A stretch of DNA of 64,000 nt from Pontibacter mangrovi. GTDB lineage: Bacteria > Bacteroidota > Bacteroidia > Cytophagales > Hymenobacteraceae. Positions 8,245 to 17,566 of the stretch are shown piece by piece. The stretch's first letter is position 1, and every line of letters begins with the position of its first letter. The stretch is from positions 124,001-188,000 of the forward strand of contig NZ_VFRQ01000006.1 of the NCBI RefSeq assembly GCF_006385705.1. The letters are read 5' to 3'. Below the pieces are notes generated by a model that worked only from the letters and a program-made list of their open reading frames with translations, was not told where the DNA came from and did not search any database. The position numbers were made by a program, and so were the translations under genes.

Positions 8245-8994
8245 CTAATTCTCCAGCAGGTTATTTTGGTTGAGCACCTGCAGCACTTCGTTTTTGTAGA
8301 AGCGGCCGATCGGGATCTCGGTTTTGCCGATGTCTACGGCAGAGGCCGAAAAAGCCTGCACTTTGTCCAGGGCAATGATAAAGGAGCGGTGGATGCGCAG
8401 GAACTTCTCCGGCGGCAGCTTCTCCTCCAGAAAGGATATTTTCTGGTACGAGATGATCTCTTTTGTCTCGGTTTTCACGCGGATGTAGTCTTTCAGGCTC
8501 TCGATGTAGAGAATGTCGGACAGCATCACCTTCACCATTTTTTTATCGGCTTTCAGGTAGATAAAGGCATCCTTGTAATCTGGCGGGGCAGCGGCAGGAG
8601 CTGCGGCTGTTGGCGCCGCCAGAGCTGTTTGCTGCGCCTCCGGCGCCGATACTTTGGAAACAGCCTTCAGAAAGCGCTCAAAGGCGATGGGCTTGAGCAG
8701 ATAGTCCACCGCATTCAGCTCAAAACCCTCCACGGCATAGTCGCGGTAGGCGGTGGTAAAGATCACCTTGGGCGGGTGCGCCAGCGACTTCAGGAAATCT
8801 ATGCCCGTCAGCTTGGGCATCTGAATATCCAGGAACAGCAGGTCGATGTGCTCGGTTTGCAGGCAGCTGTAGGCCTCCACGGCGTTGTTGCAGCGGCACG
8901 CCAGTTCCAGGTTGTCCAGCCTTTGGATGAAGGTTTCCAGCACGTCCAGCGCCAGCGGCTCGTCATCCACAATCATGCAGCGGATCTTATTCAT
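8245..8994 (-). CDS. LytTR-family response regulator
   Basis: DNA-binding response regulator of 249 residues. The receiver domain (about 1-122) has the acidic pocket (IVDDEP), the phospho-acceptor in DLLFLDIQMPKLTG, a conserved Thr (VIFTTAYRDYAVEGF) and Lys (YLLKPIAFERF). An Ala/Pro-rich linker follows, then a LytTR domain (about 145-245) with IYIESLKDYIRV and FLRIHRSFIIAL. It is downstream of, and on the same strand as, the LytS-type kinase gene, which is almost certainly its partner. The 174-bp gap between the two genes is unusual for a two-gene operon and holds a heptamer repeat. Confidence 0.93.
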   Translation of the reverse strand: MNKIRCMIVDDEPLALDVLETFIQRLDNLELACRCNNAVEAYSCLQTEHIDLLFLDIQMPKLTGIDFLKSLAHPPKVIFTTAYRDYAVEGFELNAVDYLLKPIAFERFLKAVSKVSAPEAQQTALAAPTAAAPAAAPPDYKDAFIYLKADKKMVKVMLSDILYIESLKDYIRVKTETKEIISYQKISFLEEKLPPEKFLRIHRSFIIALDKVQAFSASAVDIGKTEIPIGRFYKNEVLQVLNQNNLLEN

Positions 8995-9015
8995 AGTTTT
9001 GATGAGGTACTAGGT

Positions 9016-9162
9016 GTTAGATATTAGATGTTAGATGTTAGATGTTAGATGCTAGATTTTATGACTATGAGCCACACAAGCTATACTTTCGTCTATTAAT
9101 TATCAGCTACATTAAAATCTTCTAACCTTCGGAGATCTAATATCTAGTGTCTAAAATCTAAT
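9016..9162. repeat. inverted pair of 7-bp tandem repeat blocks between kinase and regulator genes
   Basis: Six head-to-tail copies of a heptamer (consensus GTTAGAT) occupy 9016-9057. Four copies in the opposite orientation (ATCTAAT, ATCTAGT, GTCTAAA, ATCTAAT) occupy 9135-9162. The two blocks could pair into one long imperfect stem with a loop of about 77 nt in the leader of the response-regulator gene. Confidence 0.7.
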
Positions 9163-9168
9163 GTCCAT

Positions 9169-10272
9169 TTAAAACGTTATTTCCAATCTGGCGGCGTAGC
9201 TGTCCTGTTCCTCCTCCACTTCCAGCTCGTAGCGGCCTTCGTAAAGCAGCTCCAGGCGGCGCTGCAGGTTTTTCAGGCCAATGCCCGAGGCCATGTCGCG
9301 GGAGCTGCTGCTGGCTTTGTCCGTGCATTTGCAGTTCTCCACGAGCAGCACCAAATGCTCGTCCGTTACCTTCACGTCAATTCTGATCCAGGCGCCCTTG
9401 GTTTCGGTGCTCACGCCGTGCTTAAAGGCATTCTCCACGAAGGGCAACAGCAGCATGGGCGCAATCTGCTTGCCGGCTATACTTCCGGTAGCCGAAAACT
9501 GCACCTCCACCCGCTCGCCGTAGCGCATTTTCTCCAGGGCAATATAGTTCTTTATATACTCCAGTTCCTTATCCAGCGGTACCATGGCCGCATTGGCATC
9601 GTGCAGCATGTAGTCCATCAGCCCCGACAGCTTCAGCACCACCTCGGGCGCATTGTCCGACTTCTTGAGCGTGAGCGAGTACAGGCTGTTGAGCGTGTTG
9701 AACAGGAAGTGCGGGTGTATCTGCCCTTTCAGGAACTTCAGCTCCGCCTCCAGCTTGTCCTGCGTCAGGTCGCGGGCAGCCCGCTGGTGGCTGTACCAGT
9801 TTTTGAGCAGTGCTATCACCGCCGTAATGGCCACCACATAGTTGATGTTAACGATGTTCTTGATAAAGCGGTACAGCGTCAGGTTATCTTCGGTGCAGGT
9901 GGTGGGGCAGAAAATCGGGTGGATCAGGAAGGGCAGCAGCACAAACTGCATCAGACCGGCAATGGCCCCCATCAGCAAGAGCAGGTACACAAAAAACTCC
10001 AGGTAGCGCTTTTGCAGCAGGTAGCGCGGCATCAGGTAGTACATGTTAAAGTATACCAGCGCCATTTTAAACGGCAGCTCCACCAGCTCCACCATAAAGG
10101 CGTTGTAGTAATCATCAATGTAACTGCCGTACAGCAAGCCAAAGAAAACCACATACACCGTCCAGAACGCCAGGTGCAGCAGCATACGGTTCTGCGTCAC
10201 GTTACGCACTTCGGGCAGGCTCCAGGTGGCGCCGGTTTCCAGGGTATTGGCCGTGCTCAACTTTATCTCCAT
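9169..10272 (-). CDS. LytS-type sensor histidine kinase
   Basis: Membrane sensor kinase of 367 residues. Four hydrophobic helices fill about residues 30-165 (for example LAFWTVYVVFFGLLYG, LEFFVYLLLLMGAIAGLMQF and VNINYVVAITAVIALL), with almost no extracytoplasmic domain. The His_kinase motif FLKGQIHPHFLFNTLNSLYSL carries the phospho-accepting His near residue 192, and the ATPase domain shows LLLPFVENAFKHG (N-box) and GIGLKNLQRRL (G-box). It probably responds to membrane or cell-envelope state and phosphorylates the LytTR regulator encoded next. The signal is unknown. Confidence 0.93.
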   Translation of the reverse strand: MEIKLSTANTLETGATWSLPEVRNVTQNRMLLHLAFWTVYVVFFGLLYGSYIDDYYNAFMVELVELPFKMALVYFNMYYLMPRYLLQKRYLEFFVYLLLLMGAIAGLMQFVLLPFLIHPIFCPTTCTEDNLTLYRFIKNIVNINYVVAITAVIALLKNWYSHQRAARDLTQDKLEAELKFLKGQIHPHFLFNTLNSLYSLTLKKSDNAPEVVLKLSGLMDYMLHDANAAMVPLDKELEYIKNYIALEKMRYGERVEVQFSATGSIAGKQIAPMLLLPFVENAFKHGVSTETKGAWIRIDVKVTDEHLVLLVENCKCTDKASSSSRDMASGIGLKNLQRRLELLYEGRYELEVEEEQDSYAARLEITF

Positions 10273-10656
10273 AGTACAAAGGTATTGTTTATCCTGCAGT
10301 GTGCTAGTGACGACGTATGTCTTTTAGACGGTTGGCAATTGTCACAGGTTAAGTAACAGTTTCTGCCAGTTTAACAGTTCTCAGTCAAAGTAAGGTTCTA
10401 GTTACATAGCATGACATGGGACTACTAAGTAAATTTTCGATAGAAGGGATGTACTTAATGAGGTTCCTAGAGCTTCTAGTGTTGGTGGGTTTTGGTTAAA
10501 GTTATTTTAGCCAACTTTAATGAATGGGAAGTAGCACTTATAATATTCTAACTATATAGTATATTCGTTAGACCAGTTACGTTTATCCTCCTAACGTTGG
10601 CTAAACGTAATAATTACTTATACTCAAGTTAGCTCTTAGTCAAAACAAGTAAGGAA
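10273..10656. other. AT-rich intergenic region, 384 bp
   Basis: No gene is seen. The left part should hold the promoter of the minus-strand sensor kinase. From about 10,400 the sequence turns clearly AT-rich. A 7-bp inverted repeat (ACGTTTA at 10579-10585 and TAAACGT at 10602-10608) encloses an AACGTT sequence; this outline resembles the palindromes of the cassette region at 43-45 kb, but only weakly. Confidence 0.5.
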
Positions 10657-11142
10657 ATGATCGCTGTGTTATTTAGACTGCTTTCCATTATTATGGTTTC
10701 ATGGTTATTCGGCCTGCTGCTTACTTCTTATCTTAAAAGACAGAACTTTTACCACAAATTATCAAGCCTAAAGCTCATTGGCAACGACAGTATCTACAAA
10801 GCAATTGGAATAGAGTTGTTCAAGTGGTCTGTAACGAAAACGTTTTATCGGCATCTAAATAAAAACATTAAATTCAGCCGAAGACCCTCTTTGGGTGAGC
10901 TTGTGGCAGTTCGTAATGAAATGACAAACTCTGAAATTCTACATGCCATAGCCTTTGTGCTTGTACTAATCATTGGTATACCTTTTACTGTAGTTCAGAA
11001 GGGGCACAATTCAGTAGTGTTACTCCTTGTACACAATATTATTTTTAATCTTTATCCTACATTACTACAGCAGTACAATAAAACCAATCTGGATAAGATA
11101 ATAGACAAAATAGACCATCAGCTAACCACAGCTAAACTTTAG
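10657..11142 (+). CDS. small membrane protein, CrtO-like acyltransferase family (tentative)
   Basis: A 161-residue protein with an N-terminal membrane helix and two close helices near 100-140. The C-terminal pattern (NSEILHAIAFVLVLIIGIPF then LLVHNIIFNLYPTLLQQYNKTNL) resembles the glycosyl-4,4'-diaponeurosporenoate acyltransferase (CrtO) family, in which an E-x2-H motif and an NxxxNxYPxxLQRYNR-type end are typical. That enzyme esterifies a carotenoid sugar at the membrane; no carotenoid gene lies nearby, so the substrate is open. The gene and its upstream DNA are distinctly AT-rich compared with both neighbours, which suggests recent acquisition. Confidence 0.5.
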   Translation: MIAVLFRLLSIIMVSWLFGLLLTSYLKRQNFYHKLSSLKLIGNDSIYKAIGIELFKWSVTKTFYRHLNKNIKFSRRPSLGELVAVRNEMTNSEILHAIAFVLVLIIGIPFTVVQKGHNSVVLLLVHNIIFNLYPTLLQQYNKTNLDKIIDKIDHQLTTAKL

Positions 11143-11184
11143 CTACGCCACAGTTTAGCACAGTACGTTACTCCCACCCACACC

Positions 11185-11658
11185 TCAATCATTATGATAC
11201 TTCTCCCCTCTCAGGATGGTGAAGCCGCGGTATAGCTGCTCAAAAAAGAACATGCGTACCATCTGGTGCGTGAATGTCATTTTGGAAAGGGAGAACTTGT
11301 CGTTGGCGCGCTGGTATACCTCCGGGGAAAAACCGAAGGCGCCGCCCACCGCGAAAACCAGGTTGGTGGTCACAGCATTGAGCCTTTTCTGCAGGAATGC
11401 TGCAAATTCCGGGGAGGTGAAGCTCTTGCCCTTCTCGTCGAGCAGGATGAGGTAATCGCCCTCCTGCACCTTGCCCAGTATCAGCTTGCCTTCCGCCTCT
11501 TTCAGTTTATCGGCCGTATACTTTCCGCCCTGCTTGATGTCGGGGATAACGATGAACTCGACTGGGTGGTAGTGCTTCAGCCGGTTCAGGTATTTCTGAA
11601 TCCCCTCCTCCAGAAACTTCTCGTCGGTTTTGCCTATTACTAGGAGCTTAATCTTCAT
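11185..11658 (-). CDS. rlmH: 23S rRNA (pseudouridine-1915-N3)-methyltransferase RlmH
   Basis: SPOUT-class, SAM-dependent methyltransferase that modifies pseudouridine 1915 in helix 69 of 23S rRNA on assembled ribosomes. The knot region FAVGGAFGFSPEVY binds SAM, and the C-terminal MTFTHQMVRMFFFEQLYRGFTILRGEKYHND is the family signature. I chose the Met at 11658 (MKIKLLVIGKT), giving 157 residues, the usual RlmH length; the frame extends seven codons further upstream. It is transcribed alone on the minus strand. Confidence 0.95.
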   Translation of the reverse strand: MKIKLLVIGKTDEKFLEEGIQKYLNRLKHYHPVEFIVIPDIKQGGKYTADKLKEAEGKLILGKVQEGDYLILLDEKGKSFTSPEFAAFLQKRLNAVTTNLVFAVGGAFGFSPEVYQRANDKFSLSKMTFTHQMVRMFFFEQLYRGFTILRGEKYHND

Positions 11659-11736
11659 CTCAGCGTGGTTTTGCGCCAATATCGGGCTAAAACAGGGAGT
11701 TTACAAGAAGTTAGGCCGACACAGGCAGTCCTGCGC

Positions 11737-12459
11737 TCAGGCTCTGTACTTTCGTTTCAGCCTTACCACCTTATACTTTACAGTGTCGTACACGAGGCCG
11801 GCTATAAGTATGGCGGCGGCCAGCAGCAGGGTTTTCATGGCGTAAATGGCGTACAAAAAGCCGCCGGCAATGATCCCGAGGAAAAAGAAACTGATGATGG
11901 TGAGGCGCAGCCGGATGGAGTTTTTTAGGTTTTGCTGCTGCTCGGGCTTGTGGTAAAAAAGAAGCTGCGCTATTTCAATGCCCAGGTCGGTGAAGAGGCC
12001 GGTGAGGTGGGTGGTGCGCACCACGGCGTTGGAGATGCCGGTTACCAGCGCGTTTTGCAGGCCCATGGCAAACAGCAGGCTACAGGCCACGGCAACAGGG
12101 TTGGCACGTATAACCTCCTGGCTCAGCAAGGCCACCCCTACCAGCAGCAGCACCTCCAGCCCCACCGGCGGCAGGTATACCAGGCGCTTATCCCGTCGCA
12201 GCATTGCCTCCAGCAGCGCCCCCGACACCACAGCCCCGAACAGAAAGGCAAGTATAAACAGCAGATAGCCCCAGGCGCTCTCAAAGTTGCGGCGCGCTAT
12301 TTCATCGGCAAAAAAGGAAAAATGCCCCGTAACGTTGGTGGTAAGCTGGTGCAGCGCAAAAACGCCTGCCACGTTCACAATACCCGCCACAGCCGACAGC
12401 AGCGAGGCCAGCTTCAGGTTATGCTTCAGGGTGCGGTGTTTGCCTCGGTGTCGGAACAT
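11737..12459 (-). CDS. YoaK/DUF1275 family membrane protein
   Basis: A 240-residue inner-membrane protein with about six hydrophobic helices. The segment AGIVNVAGVFALHQLTTNVTGHFSFFADEIA, with TGH near residue 44, and the later GLQNALVTGISNAVVRTTHLTGLFTDLGIEIAQLL, are the signature of DUF1275 (YoaK-like). The family's transport or other function is not established. The N-terminus is basic, which places it in the cytosol. It lies just downstream of the alkyltransferase-like gene on the same strand, 61 bp away; a shared transcript is possible. Confidence 0.85.
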   Translation of the reverse strand: MFRHRGKHRTLKHNLKLASLLSAVAGIVNVAGVFALHQLTTNVTGHFSFFADEIARRNFESAWGYLLFILAFLFGAVVSGALLEAMLRRDKRLVYLPPVGLEVLLLVGVALLSQEVIRANPVAVACSLLFAMGLQNALVTGISNAVVRTTHLTGLFTDLGIEIAQLLFYHKPEQQQNLKNSIRLRLTIISFFFLGIIAGGFLYAIYAMKTLLLAAAILIAGLVYDTVKYKVVRLKRKYRA

Positions 12460-12520
12460 GGCGGGTGCAGGGCTTAAAAACCGCTGCTAAAGTATAAAAC
12501 CCCGCGGAAGCAGGCTATAC

Positions 12521-12862
12521 TTACAGCAATTCTTTCGCCGGGTCCCAAAACAGTTTTTCAAAATCCTGCACCTGCCCGCTCTCCACGCGCACGCCCTCCT
12601 CCTCCAGTCGCTCCTGCATGGCTTGGGGCGTGTCAAAGTGCTGGCTGCCGGTTAGCATGCCGATGCGGTTCACCACGCGGTGCGCCGGAATCCGGGCCAT
12701 CGGATGGGAGGCAATCAGGGCCCAGCCCACCATGCGGGCAGAGCCTTTGGCCCCCAGGTAGCTGGCAATAGCGCCATAAGAGGTGACACGCCCGCGCGGA
12801 ATCAGCTGCACTACTTCGTATACATGCTGGAAAAAATTCTCTTTGCTGTCTTTTTTTGCCAT
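12521..12862 (-). CDS. alkyltransferase-like protein (ATL, MGMT family without catalytic Cys)
   Basis: A 113-residue DNA-binding protein of the O6-alkylguanine-DNA alkyltransferase family. The fold signature is present (IPRGRVTSYGAIASYLG, SARMVGWALIASHP), but the active-site motif PCHRV reads PAHRVVNR here: the alkyl-accepting cysteine is an alanine. This defines ATL proteins, which cannot transfer the alkyl group but bind O6-alkylguanine, flip it out and hand the lesion to nucleotide excision repair. Length and lack of the N-terminal Ada domain fit ATL. The start codon is followed by a Lys-rich N-terminus. Monocistronic or co-transcribed with the DUF1275 gene. Confidence 0.9.
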   Translation of the reverse strand: MAKKDSKENFFQHVYEVVQLIPRGRVTSYGAIASYLGAKGSARMVGWALIASHPMARIPAHRVVNRIGMLTGSQHFDTPQAMQERLEEEGVRVESGQVQDFEKLFWDPAKELL

Positions 12863-13061
12863 TTTCGATCTATGCTGTTTAAACCTTCGCCCCTGTTGTC
12901 TGTCTTTTAATTGTGCCAGTTTGTAGCCATTAAGTTACGGCAACTTTTATACTTCGCCATATTGGCTGTATATTTAAGCTGGGGCCTATTACCGCCCCGG
13001 TACATCAGCTTGCTTTTAGCATAACAGACACCTACCTATCTAAACCTGTGTTAAAACACAA

Positions 13062-14189
13062 ATGAACAAAACGTTAAAGACTATTTTGATTTTAGTAGCC
13101 GTAACAGCAGTGGGCTACTTTGTTTACAGGCAGCTTTCGGCAGAGCCGGAGAAAATGGCCGCCCAATCCGGCGGACCGATGGCGCAGCAGGTTGCAGTGG
13201 ATGTGTACGTGGTATCCCCTAGCGGGTTCCAGAACCGGATTACGACCACCGGCACCGTGCTGCCTAACGAGGATGTGGAACTGCGCAGCGAGATTTCCGG
13301 CCGCGTGACAGGCATCAACTTTGAGGAAGGCAGCCGCGTGCGCAAAGGGCAGCTGCTCTTAACCGTGAACGATGCTGACCTGCGGGCCCAGTTGCAGAAG
13401 CTGGAGTCGAACCAGAAGCTGTACCGTGAGATGGAGGAGCGTCAGCGCACCCTGCTCGAGAAAGAATACATCAGCGCCCAGGAGTATGACCAGGTGAGCA
13501 ACCAGCTGGCCACTGCCACCGCCGACATCCAGGCCCTGAAAGCCACCATGGCCAAAGCCTACGTGCGCGCTCCCTTTGATGGCGTGGTTGGCCTGCGCCA
13601 GGTAAGCGAGGGCAGCTACGTGTCGGCGACCACCCCTATTGCCCGCATAGTGGACGTGAGCCCGGTGAAAATAGACTTTGCCATCCCCGGCCGCTACAGC
13701 AGCCAGGTAAAAGAGGGCACCAAGATCAACTTCACCGTAGAAGGCGACCCCAATACCTACCAGGCCTCAATTTACGCTATTCAGCCAAGTATAGACCCTG
13801 CCACCCGCACCCTGCAGATCAGGGCACTGTATGAGAACGCAAAGCAGGAGGTGAAACCAGGCGCCTTCGTTAACGTGAGCCTGGCGATAAAAGAATCCGA
13901 TGACGCCCTCCTGATACCGACCGAGGCTATCATACCGGAGGCTACCGGCCACAAGGTGTTTTTGGTTAAAGACGGCAAGGCGGCCCCGCAAATGGTGAAG
14001 ATCGGGCAGCGCTCCGAAACACTTATCCAGATCATGGACGGCATTGCCCCCGGCGACACGATCATCCGCTCCGGCATCTTACAGGTGCGCAACGGCTCTG
14101 CGCTGGACATCCGCAAGGTCATGACGGCCTCCGAGGCATTGGCAGGTCCTGAAACGCCGCAGCCACCTGCTAAAGATACAGCCCTGTAG
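13062..14189 (+). CDS. RND efflux periplasmic adaptor (membrane fusion protein)
   Basis: AcrA/MexA-type adaptor that links an inner-membrane RND pump to an outer-membrane TolC channel. The 375-residue protein starts with a single membrane anchor or uncleaved signal (LKTILILVAVTAVGYFVYRQL). The biotinyl-lipoyl half motifs follow (TTTGTVLPNEDVELRSEISGRV and AYVRAPFDGVVGLRQVSEGSYV), separated by an alpha hairpin (AQLQKLESNQKLYREMEERQ), then the beta-barrel and membrane-proximal domains. It is the first gene of the pump operon. The 220 bp before the permease gene contain a small CCTGCC/GGCAGG hairpin. Confidence 0.93.
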   Translation: MNKTLKTILILVAVTAVGYFVYRQLSAEPEKMAAQSGGPMAQQVAVDVYVVSPSGFQNRITTTGTVLPNEDVELRSEISGRVTGINFEEGSRVRKGQLLLTVNDADLRAQLQKLESNQKLYREMEERQRTLLEKEYISAQEYDQVSNQLATATADIQALKATMAKAYVRAPFDGVVGLRQVSEGSYVSATTPIARIVDVSPVKIDFAIPGRYSSQVKEGTKINFTVEGDPNTYQASIYAIQPSIDPATRTLQIRALYENAKQEVKPGAFVNVSLAIKESDDALLIPTEAIIPEATGHKVFLVKDGKAAPQMVKIGQRSETLIQIMDGIAPGDTIIRSGILQVRNGSALDIRKVMTASEALAGPETPQPPAKDTAL

Positions 14190-14409
14190 GGATGCGGCTG
14201 TAACCCGGCAGCGCGTTATACTTTTACTCCCCGAAGCTTGGTGCCGAAAAGCACAGGTTGCCAAGTTACCCCTCCTGCCACCAAGCGGCAGGTGATGTAA
14301 GGCTTAAAACATACTTAACTCTGCTTATAAGCGATGGGCAGAAGGCGAACCGGAACGCTCCCAGCGAGCTTCCGCCCCGCCAGCTCCCGGACCTGAGACC
14401 ACATAATAT

Positions 14410-17400
14410 ATGGCAAGTTTATCAAACATCAGTATAAAACGACCCGTGCTGGCCATCGTGATGAGTATCGCGATTATCGTGTTCGGGTTTATTGGCATTA
14501 CTTACCTGGGCGTGCGCGAGTACCCCAGCGTGGACCCGCCTATCGTGAACGTGCGCACCTCCTACACGGGTGCCAATGCCGAAACAATAGAGTCTGAGAT
14601 CACCGAGCCGCTGGAAGAATCCATCAACGGCATTGCCGGCATCCGGACGCTTACCTCCACCAGCAGCGAGGGGAGCAGCAACATTACCGTGGAGTTTAAC
14701 CTGGACGTGGACCTGGAAACAGCCGCCAACGACGTGCGCGACCGCGTGGCCCGTGCCCAGCGCCGCCTGCCCGAGGATGCCGAGCCACCCACGGTGGCCA
14801 AAGCCGACGCCGACGCCAACCCGATCCTCTTCCTGGGCATCCGCAGCGAGAACCGTACGCTCCTGGAGCTTTCTGACATTGGTATGAACGTGTTTAAAGA
14901 GCAGCTGCAAACCATACCGGGCGTGAGTGAGATCATGATCTGGGGCGACAAGCGCTACTCCATGCGCCTGTGGATGGACCCCGACAAGCTGGCTGCCCTG
15001 CGCGTGACGCCGCTGGAAGTACAGAATGCCCTGGCGCGCCAGAACGTGGAGCTGCCCTCGGGAAGTATAGAAGGTGCCACCACGGAGCTTTCGGTGCGCA
15101 CCATGGGCCGCATTTCCACGGCAGAAGAATTTAACAACCTGATCGTGCGGCAGGACGCGGACCGCCTGATCCGCTTCCGCGACATTGGCTTCGCCCAGCT
15201 TTCGCCGGAGAATGAGAAAACGGTGCTGCGCTACAACGGCATCCCGATGATTGGCGTGGTGCTGGTGCCGCAGCCGGGCTCTAACCAAATAGAGATTGCC
15301 GACGAGTTTTACCGCCGCCTCGAGCACATCAAAAAAGACATCCCCGAAGACCTGCAGCTGACCATTGGCTTTGATAACTCCCAGTACATCCGGGCTTCCA
15401 TTGCCGAGGTGCAGGAAACTATCTTCGTGGCTTTTGGCCTGGTGGTGATCATTATCTTCCTGTTCCTACGCGACTGGCGCTCTACCCTGATTCCGGTGGT
15501 GGCCATACCCGTGTCGCTTATCGGCTCCTTCTTTATCATGTATGTGATGGATTTCTCCATCAACGTGCTCACCCTGCTGGGCATCGTGCTGGCCATTGGC
15601 CTGGTGGTGGATGACGCCATCGTGATGCTGGAGAACATCTATACCCGGATCGAGAAAGGCGAAAAACCGCTGCAGGCCGCCAAAAACGGGGCGAAAGAAA
15701 TATACTTTGCCATCATCTCGACCACAGTGGCCCTGGCGGCGGTGTTTATGCCGGTGGCCTTCCTGGAGGATACCACGGGTCGCCTGTTCCGGGAGTTCGG
15801 TATCGTGGTGGCCGGTTCGGTGATCATCTCCTCCTTCGTCTCGCTCACGCTCACCCCGATGATGTCCTCGCGCATTCTCAAGCACCGCGAGCGGCCTAAC
15901 TGGTTCTACCGCAAAACAGAGCCTTTCTTTGTGGCCCTCAACAACGGGTACCGCAGCAGCCTGGAAGCCTTTATGCGCGTGCGATGGATGGCTTTCGTGC
16001 TGATTGTGGCGGCGGCCGGTGCCATCTGGTGGCAAATGACCACCCTGCAGTCGGAGTTGACGCCGGACGAAGACCGCAGCGGCTTGCGCATTAGCACCAC
16101 CGGCCCGGAAGGTGCCTCCTTTGAGTTTATGGACGGGTACATGAACGAGCTGACAGCCCTGGTGAATGACTCTGTTCAAGGCATAGAAAGCATCACCTCC
16201 ATGACGCGTAACTCCAACTCGGGCTTTATCCGCCTGCGCCTGGTAGAACCGGACCAGCGCGAAAAAACGCAGCAGCAGATTGTAGAGGACCTGCCCAGCC
16301 TGATCAACACCATTCCGGGTGCCAGGGCTTTTGCCTCCGGCGACAAAGGCCTGGGCGGCGGCCGTGGCTCGGGGCAGCCGGTGCAGTTCGTGGTGCAGTC
16401 GCAGAACATGGACAAGCTGCGCGAGATCATCCCTCCGTTCCTGGAGGCTGCTCAAAGCGACCCGACCTTCAACTTCGTGGACGTGAACCTGAAATTTAAC
16501 AAGCCCGAGCTGCGCGTGGAGATAGACCGTGAGAAGGCCCAAAGTATGGGCGTGACCGTGCGCGACATTGCCCAAACCATCCAACTCGGCCTCAGCGGGC
16601 AGCGCTTCGGTTACTTTGTGAAAGGCGGTAAGCAGTACCAGATCCTGGGGCAGGTAGCCCGCGAGAACCGCAGCGAGCCGCTGGACCTGCGCAGCCTGTA
16701 CGTTAAAAACAACACAGGCCAGCTCATACAGCTTGACAACCTCATCGACCTGAAAGAGGAAAGCGCCTCGCCGCAGGTATACCGCTTTAACCGCTTTGCC
16801 GCCGCTACCTTCAGCGCCTCGCTGGCCAAAGGCAAAACCATCGGCGACGGAGTGGCCGCCATGGACGCTATCGCTGACAAAGTACTCGACGAAACCTTCC
16901 AGACATCACTCACCGGCCAGTCCAGGGATTTCTCTGAAAGCTCGGGCAGCCTTCTGTTTGCTTTCCTGCTGGCCCTGGGGCTGATCTACCTGGCGCTCTC
17001 TGCCCAGTTTGAGAGCTTCCGCGACCCGGTGATCATCATGTTTACCGTGCCGCTGGCCTTGTCAGGTGCCCTGCTCAGCCTTTGGGCTTTCGGGCAAACG
17101 CTCAACATTTTCAGCCAGATTGGTATGATCATGCTGGTGGGTCTGGTTACGAAAAACGGCATCCTGCTGGTGGAGTTTGCGAACCAGCGCAAAGAAGAGG
17201 GCCTTTCGAAACTGGAGGCAGCCACCGATGCAGCCGTGTCCCGCTTCCGCCCTATCCTGATGACCTCGCTTTCCACCATACTGGGTACGCTGCCTATTGC
17301 GCTGGCCCTGGGTACGGGTGCTGAGAGCCGGGTGCCGATGGGTATTGCCGTGGTAGGTGGCCTGGTGCTGGCCACCGGACTGACGCTTTACGTGATTCCG

Positions 17401-17502
17401 GCGATCTACTCCTACTTCTCCTCTGCCGAGGCCAACGTGCTCGAAGGCGAAGAAGAGGAAGAGAAAGCCGCCGCCGAGAAGCCGCGCCCGGAGTATGCCT
17501 GA
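14410..17502 (+). CDS. RND efflux permease (AcrB/HAE1-type)
   Basis: Proton-driven drug efflux pump of 1030 residues in the inner membrane. It has the family layout: an N-terminal amphipathic start and TM1 (LAIVMSIAIIVFGFIGITYLGVREYPSVDPP), a large periplasmic loop, TM2-TM6 including the proton-relay motif GLVVDDAIVMLENIY, a second periplasmic loop, and TM7-TM12 with LVTKNGILLVEFANQ. The C-terminal tail is Glu-rich (EGEEEEEKAAAEKPRPEYA). It lies between the adaptor and TolC genes, making a complete tripartite pump. Substrates are unknown; the HAE1 rather than CzcA pattern argues for organic compounds rather than metals. Confidence 0.95.
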   Translation: MASLSNISIKRPVLAIVMSIAIIVFGFIGITYLGVREYPSVDPPIVNVRTSYTGANAETIESEITEPLEESINGIAGIRTLTSTSSEGSSNITVEFNLDVDLETAANDVRDRVARAQRRLPEDAEPPTVAKADADANPILFLGIRSENRTLLELSDIGMNVFKEQLQTIPGVSEIMIWGDKRYSMRLWMDPDKLAALRVTPLEVQNALARQNVELPSGSIEGATTELSVRTMGRISTAEEFNNLIVRQDADRLIRFRDIGFAQLSPENEKTVLRYNGIPMIGVVLVPQPGSNQIEIADEFYRRLEHIKKDIPEDLQLTIGFDNSQYIRASIAEVQETIFVAFGLVVIIIFLFLRDWRSTLIPVVAIPVSLIGSFFIMYVMDFSINVLTLLGIVLAIGLVVDDAIVMLENIYTRIEKGEKPLQAAKNGAKEIYFAIISTTVALAAVFMPVAFLEDTTGRLFREFGIVVAGSVIISSFVSLTLTPMMSSRILKHRERPNWFYRKTEPFFVALNNGYRSSLEAFMRVRWMAFVLIVAAAGAIWWQMTTLQSELTPDEDRSGLRISTTGPEGASFEFMDGYMNELTALVNDSVQGIESITSMTRNSNSGFIRLRLVEPDQREKTQQQIVEDLPSLINTIPGARAFASGDKGLGGGRGSGQPVQFVVQSQNMDKLREIIPPFLEAAQSDPTFNFVDVNLKFNKPELRVEIDREKAQSMGVTVRDIAQTIQLGLSGQRFGYFVKGGKQYQILGQVARENRSEPLDLRSLYVKNNTGQLIQLDNLIDLKEESASPQVYRFNRFAAATFSASLAKGKTIGDGVAAMDAIADKVLDETFQTSLTGQSRDFSESSGSLLFAFLLALGLIYLALSAQFESFRDPVIIMFTVPLALSGALLSLWAFGQTLNIFSQIGMIMLVGLVTKNGILLVEFANQRKEEGLSKLEAATDAAVSRFRPILMTSLSTILGTLPIALALGTGAESRVPMGIAVVGGLVLATGLTLYVIPAIYSYFSSAEANVLEGEEEEEKAAAEKPRPEYA

Positions 17503-17566
17503 TCATACTTCAACCAGCCACCTCATTAATTTAGCTAAAGGATTTTAACGCACACTACGAGTATAC

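Noticed and set aside
15466..16584. Minus-strand open frame inside the RND permease gene
   Set aside because: His/Gln-rich shadow of a well-supported 1030-codon gene.
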